DNA of 64,000 nucleotides from Arenicola marina. Lineage: Eukaryota; Annelida; Polychaeta; Arenicolidae. The notes below the pieces were generated by a model, which saw nothing but the letters and a program-made list of their open reading frames with translations, ran no database searches and was not told the origin of the DNA. Positions 21,201 through 28,078 of the stretch are shown one piece after another. Every line of letters begins with the position of its first letter. Positions within the stretch are counted from its first letter, which is position 1. The stretch spans positions 32,295,670 to 32,359,669 of the forward strand of contig OZ025248.1 of NCBI GenBank assembly GCA_964019135.1, read 5' to 3'. The translations under genes and the position numbers were made by a program.

Positions 21201-22147
21201 AATCTGTTTTCTAGCCCCAAACGCGCAGTGTCTATTTTCGACGATAGATGTCGCCTGGGGTATTTGGAACGGTCTATTGTACGCTATATCCGAAAGTGGT
21301 TTAGTAACAGATCTCAGGGGCGGATCCGGGGGGCGGGGGGCAGGGGCGACCCGCCCCCCCCCCCCCCTCCTTTAAGGGCCGAAATTTATATAATTTATAC
21401 CATTTAACATATGAAAACCATAACCGGCCCCCCCTATCCAGATTTTCCTGATCCGCCCCTGGTCATCTCCCACCCGGGAGATGGACGTTGAGGATGTATA
21501 CATGGAATACCCATAATGCACCTGAAAAAAATGATGTAAGGGGTGGTGGGAAGCCGATTAGTCCTACAGATAGATCCATCTAGGCCGGTCATCATTGACA
21601 TCGGCTCAGGTGACCTGGAACCTATACCTCGTATGACCTTCTGCGCACAAAGCAAACCAACCCCCTTCCCTTACCTTAGCTTTTTATGCGTTCGGCGATA
21701 TGCAAGTATCCCATCCCCCAAGCTTGCTATTGATAGCAAGCTTGGGGGGATGAGACAGACACAACCCATAGAGGGCGCACCTGCGTGCTGCTCGGTGATA
21801 AATAATCGGTAACGTCGAGATTAGCTGCCGCTGCCCCGTGTATCAACACCTACCATGGAGTTCTCCCAGTCGAGGACCAGGCGGTACCCGGGCAAGATGT
21901 CCGACCGGTCGTTCACCATGTCCAGTGCCATGTGCAGCCCTTCCAGAGCTGTCCGCGTGTTGAACTTGGCGTTGTCGACAGGCACCAAGCCCAGGAGATG
22001 GAGGACCACCGGGTCGGGGAGGGAGCTGTCCTTGGCGTTGTCCACAACCAGGCTGCCACCAGGGGAGGGTGACGTGGATTCCGAGAGGGTGTCCCCCACT
22101 GCGTTAAATACCACTATCATCACCATGAGAACCACAGCCTGAGCCAT
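23..22147 (-). CDS. GABA-B receptor subunit 2-like class C GPCR, gene 1 (14 exons, C-terminus outside window)
   Basis: Metabotropic GABA-type receptor of the plasma membrane. In the family, GABBR1 binds GABA and GABBR2 couples to Gi/o. Exons on the minus strand: 21854-22147, 7378-7515, 6975-7145, 5706-5807, 4891-4956, 4217-4556, 3117-3278, 2920-3000, 2613-2763, 2070-2193, 1512-1625, 911-1033, 491-637, 23-211. They sum to 2202 nt, or 734 codons, with matching phases at every junction. Signal peptide about 1-20. Venus-flytrap domain to about 450, with CDTGVG at its first shared cysteine. TM1 about 470-494, TM2 511-530, TM3 544-567, TM4 588-609, TM5 646-667, TM6 683-704, TM7 712-734. Motifs LIKMSAP, KTWRVH, FLAWET and ALNDSK favour GABBR2 over GABBR1. 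The TM3 cysteine (SICV) and the second-loop cysteine (DVCESR), the expected disulfide pair, are present. The tail exon lies left of base 1. The family call is firm; the subtype is an inference. Confidence 0.93.
305..490 (-). repeat. Tandem copies of the exon 13 end and its 5' splice site, gene 1
   Basis: On the minus strand seven GTAAG motifs start at 490 (the real donor), 468, 430, 408, 371, 339 and 317, with spacings of 22, 38, 22, 37, 32 and 22. Two or three are preceded by degenerate copies of the last exon bases (CTGG...AAG or ATG). The layout is a roughly 60 bp repeat with two donor copies per unit. The coding frame stays open through the first 36 codons after the real donor. Confidence 0.7.
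491..637 (-). CDS. GABA-B gene 1, exon 13 (second extracellular loop, TM5)
   Basis: 49 codons, ISKDDDYVEIVPQIDVCESR to FLAWETKK. It supplies the second-loop cysteine and TM5 ending in the GABBR2-type FLAWET. It is base-for-base identical to the paralogous exon at 61291-61437. Donor GTAAGC at 490 is followed by six further GTAAG copies down to 313. Use of the one at 430 would add exactly 20 codons in frame. Confidence 0.95.
911..1033 (-). CDS. GABA-B gene 1, exon 12 (TM4)
   Basis: 41 codons, VIKDSRLFVYILVLV to VVTKDLPSR. It has the IKD-x-L start and the W-x-x-VDP motif closing TM4, both typical of GABA-B receptors. Acceptor CTTTTAAG, donor GTCAGT. Confidence 0.95.
1512..1625 (-). CDS. GABA-B gene 1, exon 11 (TM3)
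   Basis: 38 codons, VRLVTFILGFSLTYGGLFSK to MKTGQKT. It contains the family motif GFSL-YG-x-x-x-KTWRVH at the end of TM3 and in the second intracellular loop. Donor GTCAGT, phase 0. Confidence 0.94.
1735..2056. repeat. 64-65 bp minisatellite in intron 10 with CRE-like octamers
   Basis: Five copies share CCATGGCAACCGAGGA, starting at 1744, 1808, 1873, 1938 and 2003. Units alternate between a TGATGACGTCAG type and a TGATGATGG type, giving a 130 bp higher-order repeat. TGACGTCA is the consensus CREB/ATF site; any activity is unknown. The array lies 8-330 bases downstream of the exon 10 donor. Confidence 0.8.
2070..2193 (-). CDS. GABA-B gene 1, exon 10 (TM2 to TM3 cysteine)
   Basis: 124 nt, LIKMSAPKINNAILAGC to SICV. 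LIKMS-P-x-x-NN is the GABBR2-type first intracellular loop, and the terminal cysteine is the conserved TM3 disulfide residue. Acceptor CAACGCAG, donor GTAAGT, phase 0. A 64-65 bp minisatellite begins just inside the following intron. Confidence 0.93.
2613..2763 (-). CDS. GABA-B gene 1, exon 9 (TM1)
   Basis: 151 nt. Encodes GGRVPRDSSVVTYERLYVS and a hydrophobic TM1 ending VAFRNKR. Acceptor CTCGCCACCAG at 2764-2774 was preferred to reading further upstream because it alone continues the phase-1 codon of exon 8. Donor GTAGAC, phase 2. Confidence 0.86.
2920..3000 (-). CDS. GABA-B gene 1, exon 8
   Basis: 81 nt, KERVVVGYYRPDTDRVLW to LKWPG. It is the last flytrap segment (the V-G-x-Y strand) before the juxtamembrane linker. 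Acceptor TTTCAG, donor GTACGG, phase 1 on both sides. Confidence 0.86.
3117..3278 (-). CDS. GABA-B gene 1, exon 7
   Basis: 162 nt, phase 1 in and phase 1 out. It encodes a linker, then DFMGVQGKMKFDEEGNPS, equivalent to the F-G-V-x-G-x-V-x-F-D signature of the flytrap domain, and IEQQQ. Acceptor TATTACAG, donor GTGAGT. Confidence 0.9.
3640..3990. repeat. Dispersed repeat family A, copy 1 (GTGAACTGGGAAT type)
   Basis: Contains several short copies of GTGAACTGGGAAT, a poly-G run and a poly-C run. The same order of motifs recurs near 12770-12975 and 23870-24070, including a stretch resembling AAATAACCGTGAATCGGGAA followed by GTATCCGCC. Probably a non-autonomous mobile element; ends not defined. 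Copy 1 sits in intron 6 of GABA-B gene 1. Confidence 0.6.
4217..4556 (-). CDS. GABA-B gene 1, exon 6
   Basis: 340 nt, AYRAELFQPMVVWLLPTWY to LQLR plus one base. It carries the W-L-P-x-W-Y motif and SGLTFQEYDRLYRKR, which matches the SG-T-x-x-Y family segment, then an aromatic-rich stretch before an ALHRTME helix. Acceptor CGCTGCAG is strong. Donor GTTGGC is weak but gives the right phase (1) for exon 7. Confidence 0.9.
4891..4956 (-). CDS. GABA-B gene 1, exon 5
   Basis: A 22-codon exon, DKDARIILAGFYD to VMCQ. It aligns with the DARIIVGLF...VFCE segment typical of GABA-B receptors. Acceptor ATTGCAG, donor GTGAAG, phase 0 on both sides. Confidence 0.88.
5706..5807 (-). CDS. GABA-B gene 1, exon 4
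   Basis: 34 codons, VSDKFMEALPSR to SAQIQKLK, corresponding to the DLE...FSDP...VKNLK part of the second flytrap lobe. Acceptor CCTAG, donor GTAAG, both phase 0. Confidence 0.85.
6975..7145 (-). CDS. GABA-B gene 1, exon 3
   Basis: 57 codons, VSFSCASAALSD to HQTFNIFST. It carries the conserved RYPNFFRT segment and NWTKVAVLHQ of the flytrap core. Acceptor TTTTTGCAG is strong; donor GTAATA follows 6975. The open frame runs past this donor, but the phase-0 junction to exon 4 restores family-like sequence, so the donor at 6974 is preferred. Confidence 0.9.
7190..7377 (-). repeat. About 39 bp minisatellite carrying copies of the exon 2 end and donor
   Basis: Read on the minus strand, each unit resembles AATCTAACAATGGTGGGTA followed by TAAGTCCGAGG, so it repeats the last 12-14 bases of exon 2 and its GTGGGT donor. 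About five degenerate copies lie directly after the real donor at 7377. The first readthrough meets TAA within nine codons, so downstream copies could only act as decoys. Confidence 0.65.
7378..7515 (-). CDS. GABA-B gene 1, exon 2
   Basis: 46 codons, from CDTGVGINALYRLLY to HWNLTM. It matches the receptor segment in which CDPG-VG precedes the GxxCS loop (here LGDGCS, about residues 124-128) of the first flytrap lobe. Acceptor ends GATAG and has a weak pyrimidine tract. Donor is GTGGGT at 7377. The exon end and donor recur as a tandem repeat just downstream in the intron (7190-7390). Confidence 0.9.
8489..8816. mobile_element. hAT-like MITE with G-rich internal repeats
   Basis: Starts CAGGGGCGGATC and ends GGATCCGCCACTG, an imperfect terminal inverted repeat like the two copies at 20413 and 21315. 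Inside are about four units of roughly 65 bp containing GGTTGCTCTC and AACTTGCGACC with long G runs. TAGCC flanks both sides. It lies in GABA-B intron 1. The long proline/glycine-rich frames here are side effects of the repeats. Confidence 0.6.
8975..9227 (+). repeat. Dispersed repeat family B, copy 1
   Basis: A block of about 250 bp with TTGGCATCCAGGAA, GGAGATTCGCGATTAGCTGT, GGGATCGTTATC and TCCTCATCTTGG in the same order as at 44845-45110. Divergence suggests an old mobile element. Termini unclear, and no coding frame was recognised. Confidence 0.6.
9228..9374 (+). repeat. Dispersed repeat family C, copy 1, ending in a 13-bp-arm hairpin
   Basis: 9228-9349 matches the reverse complement of 23668-23785: CAGTTCTCG, GGTTCTATTTCC, CACGTGCTCTTAGAA, then GCGTGACGCGCACTC. 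It ends in a perfect inverted repeat, CACTCAAACGTTG at 9345-9357 and its complement at 9362-9374, with a 4-base loop. Confidence 0.65.
9375..11299. other. Intron 1 sequence with no recognised gene
   Basis: No frame here resembles a known protein or is flanked by matched splice sites. G-rich stretches occur near 10980-11030 and 11160-11215. Treated as intronic DNA of GABA-B gene 1. Confidence 0.5.
11330..11665. repeat. Degenerate tandem repeat of about 150 bp
   Basis: Three imperfect units each contain AAAATTGCCGCCATTTTTCA or a close variant, AAGATGGCTGCCAA, a GTCCAAGA motif and GGTGAACAACGCAAAA. The GGCCGCCATTTT motif also occurs in the foldback element at 14171-17517, but the flanking sequence differs. 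Confidence 0.55.
11666..12769. other. AT-rich intron sequence with no recognised gene
   Basis: AT-rich, with short tandem AT stretches near 12130-12180. No conserved coding segment or RNA gene was seen. Confidence 0.5.
12770..12975. repeat. Dispersed repeat family A, copy 2
   Basis: Shares with 3640-3990 the order poly-G, GTGATCAAG, AATCGTGAACT-GGAAT, AAATAACC-TGGATTGGGAAATCG, GTATCCACC and AATTCATTGTCACCTGGG. It lies in GABA-B intron 1. Confidence 0.6.
13194..13370. mobile_element. Nested foldback sequence of about 175 bp
   Basis: GCCTGAATGTTCA near the left end is complemented by TGAACATTCAGGC near the right end. CAGACGTTACAG occurs twice directly and once inverted as CTGTAACGTCTG, and CAGTTTGACAGTCTGA is also duplicated. 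CTAGCCATCGTA flanks both sides, apparently as a direct repeat. This looks like a MITE that has inserted or duplicated within itself. Confidence 0.6.
13706..13782 (+). repeat. tRNA-like sequence, probably a SINE head
   Basis: TAGCTCCGTCGGTAGAGCG matches the A box and D-arm of a tRNA. GTGCGTTCAATTC 40 bases later resembles the B box and T-arm. The acceptor stem and anticodon arm do not pair well, so this is a tRNA-derived repeat rather than a working tRNA gene. Confidence 0.45.
14200..15340. repeat. Left arm of the foldback element: 163 bp tandem units
   Basis: About six units, the central three nearly identical, each with ACCAAGCATGCTACTGCGGC, CACCTATATTTTCATGGTCA and ATATCGTG. The outermost and innermost units are more diverged, as expected if the array expands from the middle. 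Confidence 0.8.
15685..16690 (+). pseudogene. Frameshifted, truncated zinc-binding-type protein gene inside the foldback element
   Basis: The frame from the ATG at 15685 encodes 279 residues. An N-terminal C-x2-C (CIVC) is followed by WHKSCHLKF, about 90 residues later. A second CFFCEK is followed by LHAASTFRLDKRVRQC, LAKLSAGDMVAIGANYH and a tyrosine pair. From about 16442 a different frame continues the family-like sequence (LKTRILRQFP, GRDVLIVCDNDIG, AHSVRKDMLEM), so a frameshift has occurred. Similarity ends near 16640 where the repeat arm starts. I recall related long, uncharacterised, repetitive proteins in cnidarian, mollusc and fish genomes, with a cysteine where this copy has Ser in YHAPS. 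Function unknown. Likely a dead or captured fragment. Confidence 0.6.
16640..17517. repeat. Right arm of the foldback element: 161-163 bp tandem units
   Basis: About five units with AATGGCGGAACAAAATGGCC, GACAATCGCACGATAT, GCTGACCATACAAATATGGG and CACTGCACTAGCATGCTTGG. These are the reverse complement of the left-arm motifs. Several overlapping short frames here are repeat artefacts. Confidence 0.8.
17518..18990. other. Intron 1 sequence, no gene assigned
   Basis: 18070-18258 has two overlapping open minus-strand frames (62 codons; and MPSINGLYVLPIFRLF). The second vaguely recalls GABA-B exon 2 (INALYRLLY) but lacks splice sites and the GxxCS motif. Nothing else recognisable. Confidence 0.4.
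19090..19330. repeat. 31 bp tandem repeat of family D, copy 1
   Basis: Five units of AAACGCCCCAAACGAGCAGA with a TTTTGGCCTTT-like remainder, preceded by GCCGCGAAAAAA. The reverse complement of 62380-62485 has the same arrangement (CGCGAAAAAA, then units with CAAACGCCCCTTCCGAGCGG). One mobile repeat family is likely. Confidence 0.6.
19685..19850. mobile_element. Possible DNA transposon end (GTAATTTCCGGGGTATAAG)
   Basis: Starts ACCGTAATTTCCGGGGTATA and repeats a TATAAGTCG motif three times (TATAAGTCGCACC and TATAAGTCGGACC among them). Sequences like this occur at transposon termini in many animal genomes. The matching other end was not found, so the call is tentative. Confidence 0.35.
20413..20561. 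mobile_element. hAT-like MITE, copy 2
   Basis: Begins CTGGCGGATCCAGG and ends CTGGATCCGCCCCTG. Its interior shares AATTTATACCATTTAACAT and GAAAACC with the copy 900 bp away. About 149 bp, with poly-C in its right half. Confidence 0.7.
21315..21461. mobile_element. hAT-like MITE, copy 3
   Basis: Begins CAGGGGCGGATCCGG and ends GATCCGCCCCTG, perfectly inverted over 12 bases. Interior as in the copy at 20413. CAG-rich termini of this kind are typical of hAT elements; a clear 8-bp target duplication was not found. Confidence 0.75.
21714..21749. repeat. Perfect 17-bp-arm hairpin
   Basis: TCCCCCAAGCTTGCTAT and its exact complement are separated by two bases. It lies about 100 bases inside the intron after the exon 1 donor of GABA-B gene 1. 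Confidence 0.75.
21854..22147 (-). CDS. GABA-B gene 1, exon 1 (signal peptide, start of Venus-flytrap domain)
   Basis: 98 codons from the ATG at 22147. A hydrophobic start (MAQAVVLMVMIVVFNAVG) reads as a signal peptide. A low-complexity linker follows, then a family-typical segment containing GLHMALDMVNDR and ending DWENSM. The donor GTAGGT is at 21853-21848, phase 0. It joins in frame to CDTGVG of exon 2 across a 14.3 kb intron. No clear TATA box was seen upstream. Confidence 0.88.
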
Positions 22148-23000
22148 GGCGGTAAACCAGTCGGCTTATTGATAAATCAACGTAAATAGTTCTTGTGCAG
22201 TTTATTACAGCTGAGATCCCGTATAAGTATGCCTCTCCACCCCACGTCGATGGCCCGCTGACAATGTGACTGGTCACTCACGCATTCCCTCTGACACCCA
22301 GCCGCACACTCACGTCACGTGACTGGGAGTTCCATTCACCGGGGGGGACGAGAGTTGGTGAAAGGGACGGGCGGTATGCAAGAAAACACCGCATGCTCAG
22401 CTAGGTAAGTAGGCATAGGCGGCGGAAGCGGGGAAGCATAGAAGGCTCTGCCCCCCCCCCCTCCCCAACCAATACGTTATTTGCCCCCTAACAATCCATG
22501 GCTTCATTATATGTTTTATATCATGTTCTTATTTCTTCAGCATCAGTTTCTACTCCTGCACAGGGAAGGAAAACAGGCAAAAAAGGGTTATTTGGGCGGC
22601 ACATATGCGGAGAAGTACATCTAATAGTCCCCACCCCCGGTGACACTTGCGGGGTAATTTAGGAGAATTCGACTCCACAGCCCCCGCCCCTTCCGCCCTT
22701 CCCCCCTTCCCTCCCCCCCTCCCCACCTCCCCCTCCTCTCACACATATAGTATCTTTTCCGCCGCCTATACGTACGTGACCCGATTCCGTCAGCCTTTAT
22801 GAAGAGATGTGGCTAATGGTGCTATTAATGATATGACATCAGGGCTCTGCAATGGACATTTGAATAATGCATAATGCACGATCATTATGGATAATGAATA
22901 TATAATGACGGCTAGACGGGAGTAGCATCGCTGCCGATCTCGGAGACACAAATGGCTTTGGGATTACGTTTCGCTCAGTTTAGGGCCCCTGAGGGGGGGT
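22148..23000. other. Upstream flank of GABA-B gene 1
   Basis: The promoter and 5' leader of gene 1 should lie here on the minus strand. No TATA box or CpG island stands out. Pyrimidine-rich runs occur at 22450-22470 and 22680-22740. Confidence 0.4.
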
Positions 23001-23205
23001 AGCCATGTCGCGTGTCGATTTTAAGAAAAGGTCCATGTCGTGTGTCGATTTTAAGAAAAGGTCCATGTCGCGCGTCGATTTTAAGAAAAGTTCCATGTCG
23101 CGTGTCGCTAAGTCTTATGTCGCATGTCGATTCTAGGACAACCCCAATGTAGCGTTGTCGATTTTAAAAATCGCCGTGTCGCCGTGTTGAAAAAGCCCCT
23201 CTTGG
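23000..23205. repeat. 30 bp tandem repeat (CATGTCGCGTGTCGATTTTA)
   Basis: Three close units and two or three degenerate ones of CATGTCGCGTGTCGATTTTA plus AGAAAAGGTC. No open frame of note. Confidence 0.75.
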
Positions 23206-23667
23206 GCCCTTAGTTTAGGGTTGTACAGTCACTACAGCATCTGACCTACAAAAGAGGGATACGTATCGTTTTCCGAGGACGTTAACTTATGTAAAATCCA
23301 CGTCCTTATGACTCAAATACACTAAGTTACATTACAGGAAAATAATGTCGTGACAGAACAATGGTGACGTCACCAGCGGATTTGACAACAACAATACATT
23401 GCGAAAGCGAACAAAAAGAGTGCCGCTATGTAATTAATAGGGCTGTTACTAGGGGATCTGATGGAGACCTCACGACAGCCGGGATACTTATACTCTGGAA
23501 TGTCTATATTTTTCAAATTCTGCATCTAAAATACAAAATTCAACCTAAACAAACATCTAAAACCTTTCGTGACCCCAGCACCGTTGAGGTCAACCGTAAG
23601 TTTGGCGGTTACGTGGGGCAGAGGTGATGTGAGGAACGAGTCCCCCCTGCTGGCAGAGTGCTACAAC

Positions 23668-23785
23668 GAGTGCGCGTCACGCAATTGTAGCAAGGCACGT
23701 GATACGCACTCTTTCTAAGAGCACGTGTTCTTTGTGTTGGTCTCCAAAGGACCGAAACCGGAAATAGAACCATCGAGAACTGAGC
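23668..23785 (-). repeat. Dispersed repeat family C, copy 2
   Basis: Reverse complement of 9228-9349, with GAGTGCGCGTCACGC, CTAAGAGCACGTG and GGAAATAGAACC in matching order. The hairpin seen at the end of copy 1 is absent here. Confidence 0.65.
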
Positions 23786-23869
23786 GTGGAAATCCACACG
23801 TATTCCACGTAATCACAAAATCAACCGTAGGATTCTGCGGTTGATATTTTGCGTTCCGCCGGAATGGGC

Positions 23870-24070
23870 TTTTCATTTCACTGTGAACTGGGAATGAGGA
23901 AAATAATTCTTCATGAATTGGGCATTAGCCGACCCTCGCGATTGCCATTTGTTGTGAATTGGGAATGTTGACATTAAATAACCGGGAATTGGGAAATCAT
24001 GTATCCGCCCTCAGTATTTTATGTAGGGAGTTCAACTGTTATTTCATTGTGAACTGTGAATAAAGAAAAT
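23870..24070. repeat. Dispersed repeat family A, copy 3
   Basis: GTGAACTGGGAATGAGGAAA, ATTCTTCATGAATTGGGCAT, AAATAACCGGGAATTGGGAA and GTATCCGCC in the order seen at 3640 and 12830. Intergenic between GABA-B gene 1 and the Shisa-like gene. Confidence 0.6.
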
Positions 24071-24574
24071 GGGGCCTCCACGCTGAAACATGGATTACAT
24101 GGATTAATACGTACGGTAGGCCTGCGTCTTCTTAACGTCGATTCCTCCCACAACAAAAGATACAGTTTCATCTTGGACCTTTCGTTCGAAGGTCACGACA
24201 GATCCAATGTCTTTTAGTTATAGTCCAAACAATCTGTACGAAAGTCTCTGTGCGAAAATCTATTATTTGCGCCTCTCTATTACTGTAGAATGGTCTCGGT
24301 TTCCGATATCGATATGCTGGTACCTGTCATCGGCATCGAATTATTCTCGGCTTGACTCGTGTCGCGCTGAATGACTCAGTCAGATAATGGAGCAGCTGGG
24401 ACAGTGTCGCCGCCTGGTGACGAAAAATAACGACCAATGATACAGAATCAAACAGAATATGACAAGCCGCCAAAATAAGACTACTGTATCGCAAAACAAG
24501 CGTCATATCCAGCACAGTGGGTAGATTCAACACAAGCTTAGCCCGAATTATGTGGTGTACCTGCATGTATATGT

Positions 24575-25145
24575 ATACGTTATGATACGCTAAATGGCTT
24601 GTGGTGGCGTTATGATACGCTGCGTGCCTGGCGGGGGCGTTATTATACGCTAAGGGTGAGTTCGGGTATGTCTGATTCCGCGGAGTGCATACCGAACGCG
24701 GAGATTGTGTTCCGATAGCGCGGTGACGTCCCAACAATACGTAAATATATATAAAGTTTCGCCCTGCAAAAAATCTGTAAATAATATTATAAAAACTAGA
24801 ATAAAATAATAAACCCAACAAGTATCCGTTGATTTATTTAATGGTACTGTTTAACGATCTTCGTTATTTGCGCAGTTCAGCAAGGGCAACATTTACGCGG
24901 ACCGCGAATCTTGCGTTCGGTTTATTTTGATCCGCACATGGGCGGAAAGTATGAGTGCGCATGCTTCAAATGTCTGCGCCGATTACTCCGGTCGCATATC
25001 TGAACTCAACCGAAGTACCTGTTGATAGCGGTACAGGTTTGGTAAGTGTTGCTGGCGTTATGATACAATATGTGATCTCTTTAGGATATGGTGTCTGGTG
25101 ATGGCGTTATGATACAATATGTGATGGCGTTATGATACGCTTGGT
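24575..25145. repeat. Short dispersed units with GGCGTTATGATACGCT
   Basis: GTTATGATACGCT or a close variant occurs at about 24588, 24610 and 24640 and again near 25060-25140, where it alternates with GTTATGATACAATATGTGAT. The intervening 400 bp lacks it. A decayed tandem array is likely. Confidence 0.55.
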
Positions 25146-27630
25146 GTGCCGGTTACGTCAATTATCCTATATTCCAAACCATGTATTATTCAATCCGTTC
25201 CTACCGCGCGTCACCCCCCCCCCCCCCCCTCCACCCTTCCTGCCCAGCCTTCCAACCCCCACTGAACCACCTCAGATTATTTATGACATTATCCTGAGCA
25301 GAATTGCGGTCCCTGGAAATGTCACAGATGCTTTGCGGACCCCCCCCCCCCCCCCGCTCATTCTCTCGCTCCATAATACTGAGGTTTACCGAGGTAATAG
25401 CGGTACATTCCACCACCATGAAGTCTTTTAGCTAATGTCGCTTGATTTTACCCAGCGCGTGACCCCCTGAATTTTAATACAAAGGGGCGGATACAAGAGG
25501 GTGGGTGGGTTCTTGGGTACACCCCCCCCCCCCGGTCCCCTCACGTGGAAGATCAAGGAATGGTGAAGTTTAAAGTACAGTGGCAGAACCAGCCTGCTCC
25601 CCCTCCCTCCCTCCCTCCGTTCGCACGTGATCACCCCCCACCCGGTCGTAAATTCTCCCCCCTTTCAAAATCCCGGATCCGCTTATTCTATGCAGAGTCT
25701 CGACATACCATCGTAGACAAGTTGCTGCGGAAAAGATGAAGGGGATTGTCGAAATGGGACCATGATGACTGTAGGTCAATTTATTTTGTGTACAATGCTT
25801 TTAGCGAGAGATCTGTGATCAGGAGGTGGAGTGGGGGGGGGGGGGTTGAACAAACAACAAACTTAATGACTGAACTGTTAGGGCGTTGTGTTGTCTCTCA
25901 AACATCGACCTCCATGGCGTCGCATTTAAATTTGACAGCGAATTGGTTGTTGTTGACTGATACCTTGTGAGTCAGAGGCCTCCTCCACGTTTGAAACTGA
26001 CCCGGTCAACGCATAGTGTGGGATTCTACCACCTGCCTTTAGTGCCCCGGAACGGGAGCATGAAGCAGATACTCTTAGAGTGTAGCCGCTGTTATAGGTC
26101 AACATTCTGTTACACCTACAAATGAATTACACGTATATGCGCAAAATACCGTACACAAGCTTCAGCCCATATGATTCCTACAGTTCACATGACTGTGATA
26201 TACTTGCAAATCCTGTAAACCAACCCCATCACCGCTAGTTTCTTCATTCTATATTTACGCATGTGGACCCGCCAGTTCTTGCACAGATCCACAATAATGT
26301 CTCAGGTTCGTAATTAAGTCAACAGAGACTGAAACTCCGTGCCTCAACTCACGACGTACACAGAATGGGTCCAAGCAGGCGTAGACACTCGAAAATTGCT
26401 AATAGTAGGTATAGAACAGTCTATTTTAGGTTTCGGGGAAAAATCGAGACGCTCATAACTGAAATAAACCTTGACGGACGCTTGTGCCGACATGTTATCG
26501 TCATCCACTCAACCTCAATACGTGTAAAACAATTTGTGTTTAGTTCTCATACAACCCATACAACAATTTTTCCTGTGATAAACATTTTCAATCTTATAAA
26601 TGAATAAAGTATTTAGGGCCTGATCGCATGAATAAAAATATCAATGCGCAAAAAAATATAAAAAAGCATGCTTCAGAGCTTTTTTTTGCCAAAATCACGT
26701 GGGAAAGTCTGGATTTCTTGTGTATTACGTCATCTAAAGTTGGGCATTATACTGCCGTATGTTGCCCTATAACGTGCAACTTCAAGTTAGTAATGCAAAC
26801 ATTTCTTTATGAGTTGGTACTTACAATATCAAACGATATATCCAATTTTTATCAAACAAAAGTTCCACAAAAACATAAAAAAGGTATATCTTAGGGACTG
26901 TAGGGAGGGGGGGGGGGCACGTGCCGCCTGTGCTCCCCCAACCCCTTGGCCAGGGGGCACATATGTAATTTGAAAAAGAGGGGCACATATATAATTTGAA
27001 AAGGGGGGCACAGACAAATGTTAGACAAATGTTAGCCCCCCCCCCCCCCCGCCACCCCCCCTAAACAAATTCGTTATAGTAAGTGTCAAGCCTATGTCTC
27101 GCCTAGGGTCTGTATGTTTGTATGCGGGATGCATCTAACATGCGCCTTTCGTGGGCATACCAAAGTCTGTATATATATAGGTACGTTTTCCCACTAGATA
27201 CAAAGCGCAGTAACAGATATAATTTACAATTAGGACCCCAGCGGATGGGTATGTCTCTCCAAATGTACATTACTGCTGCCGATTTCGTTACAACACTTTG
27301 AGCGTATCAGGAATTATTTCTCGTATATATAACAATTGGCACAACTGCTTTTAACGTGAGTTCAGCTTTGTTGGTCGAGCATGCCAGGTCAATCGTATCG
27401 GCGTTGGGGGCTGTCTGAACAGGGTGTGAAAGTCGCCGTAAGCAGTGCCTCCATCTAGTGGTGTCATAACACGGTAACTGGCACTGGAGAAGTTACTTTG
27501 GTGGTTGTTATTTGTGGCAGCCGAATTAATACGCTATCGTGTCACAACTTGCTAACGATATAGGCATTACGTTTACCCTGAAGTTAACGGCGCTCTCTAG
27601 CCACCTTAGCGGAGTACTTGTCAGTCGTTA
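25146..27630. other. Intergenic sequence with no gene seen
   Basis: Poly-C/poly-G tracts near 25215, 25340, 25520, 25835 and 27040 create long proline/glycine-rich frames that are not convincing genes. 26955-27030 has a small direct repeat of GGGGCACATATNTAATTTG. Confidence 0.5.
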
Positions 27631-27634
27631 TAAC

Positions 27635-28078
27635 ATGAATTACGCTGTTACACACATTAATTATGAACCTAAATATGGTGTTAGTAACATAAATTACGTT
27701 CTAAGTAACATTAATTATGTTGTTAGATTCATTCAATATGTTGCCATAATCATGTTGTTACATGCATATAGCCCTTGTTACACACATTAAATATGTCGTT
27801 TTGAATATAAATCATGCTCATATAAAAGTTTATTTTCTTGCAAACATTTGAGTAACATTGTTACGCATATTAATAATACTGTTACAAACATTAATTATGT
27901 TGTTACGGACATTTCAGTGATGTTGTTACGGACATTTCAGTGACGTTGTTACGGACATTTCAGTTATGTTGTTACGGACATTTCAGTTATGTTGTTACGG
28001 ACATTTCAGTGATGTTGTTACGGACATTTCAGTTATGTTGTTACGGACATTTCAGTTATGTTGTTACGGACATAAAAA
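27635..28078. repeat. 23 bp minisatellite (GTTGTTACGGACATTTCAGT)
   Basis: From 27890 to 28076 about eight near-perfect 23 bp units alternate TTAT and TGAT at one site. 27635-27890 holds degenerate relatives (GTTACACACATTAATTATG). Reading frames shift each unit, so the open frames here are repeat effects. Confidence 0.8.

Noticed and set aside
26628..26894. 88-codon plus-strand frame in AT-rich DNA
   Set aside because: Lysine/asparagine-rich, no motif, no splice context. Expected by chance at this composition.
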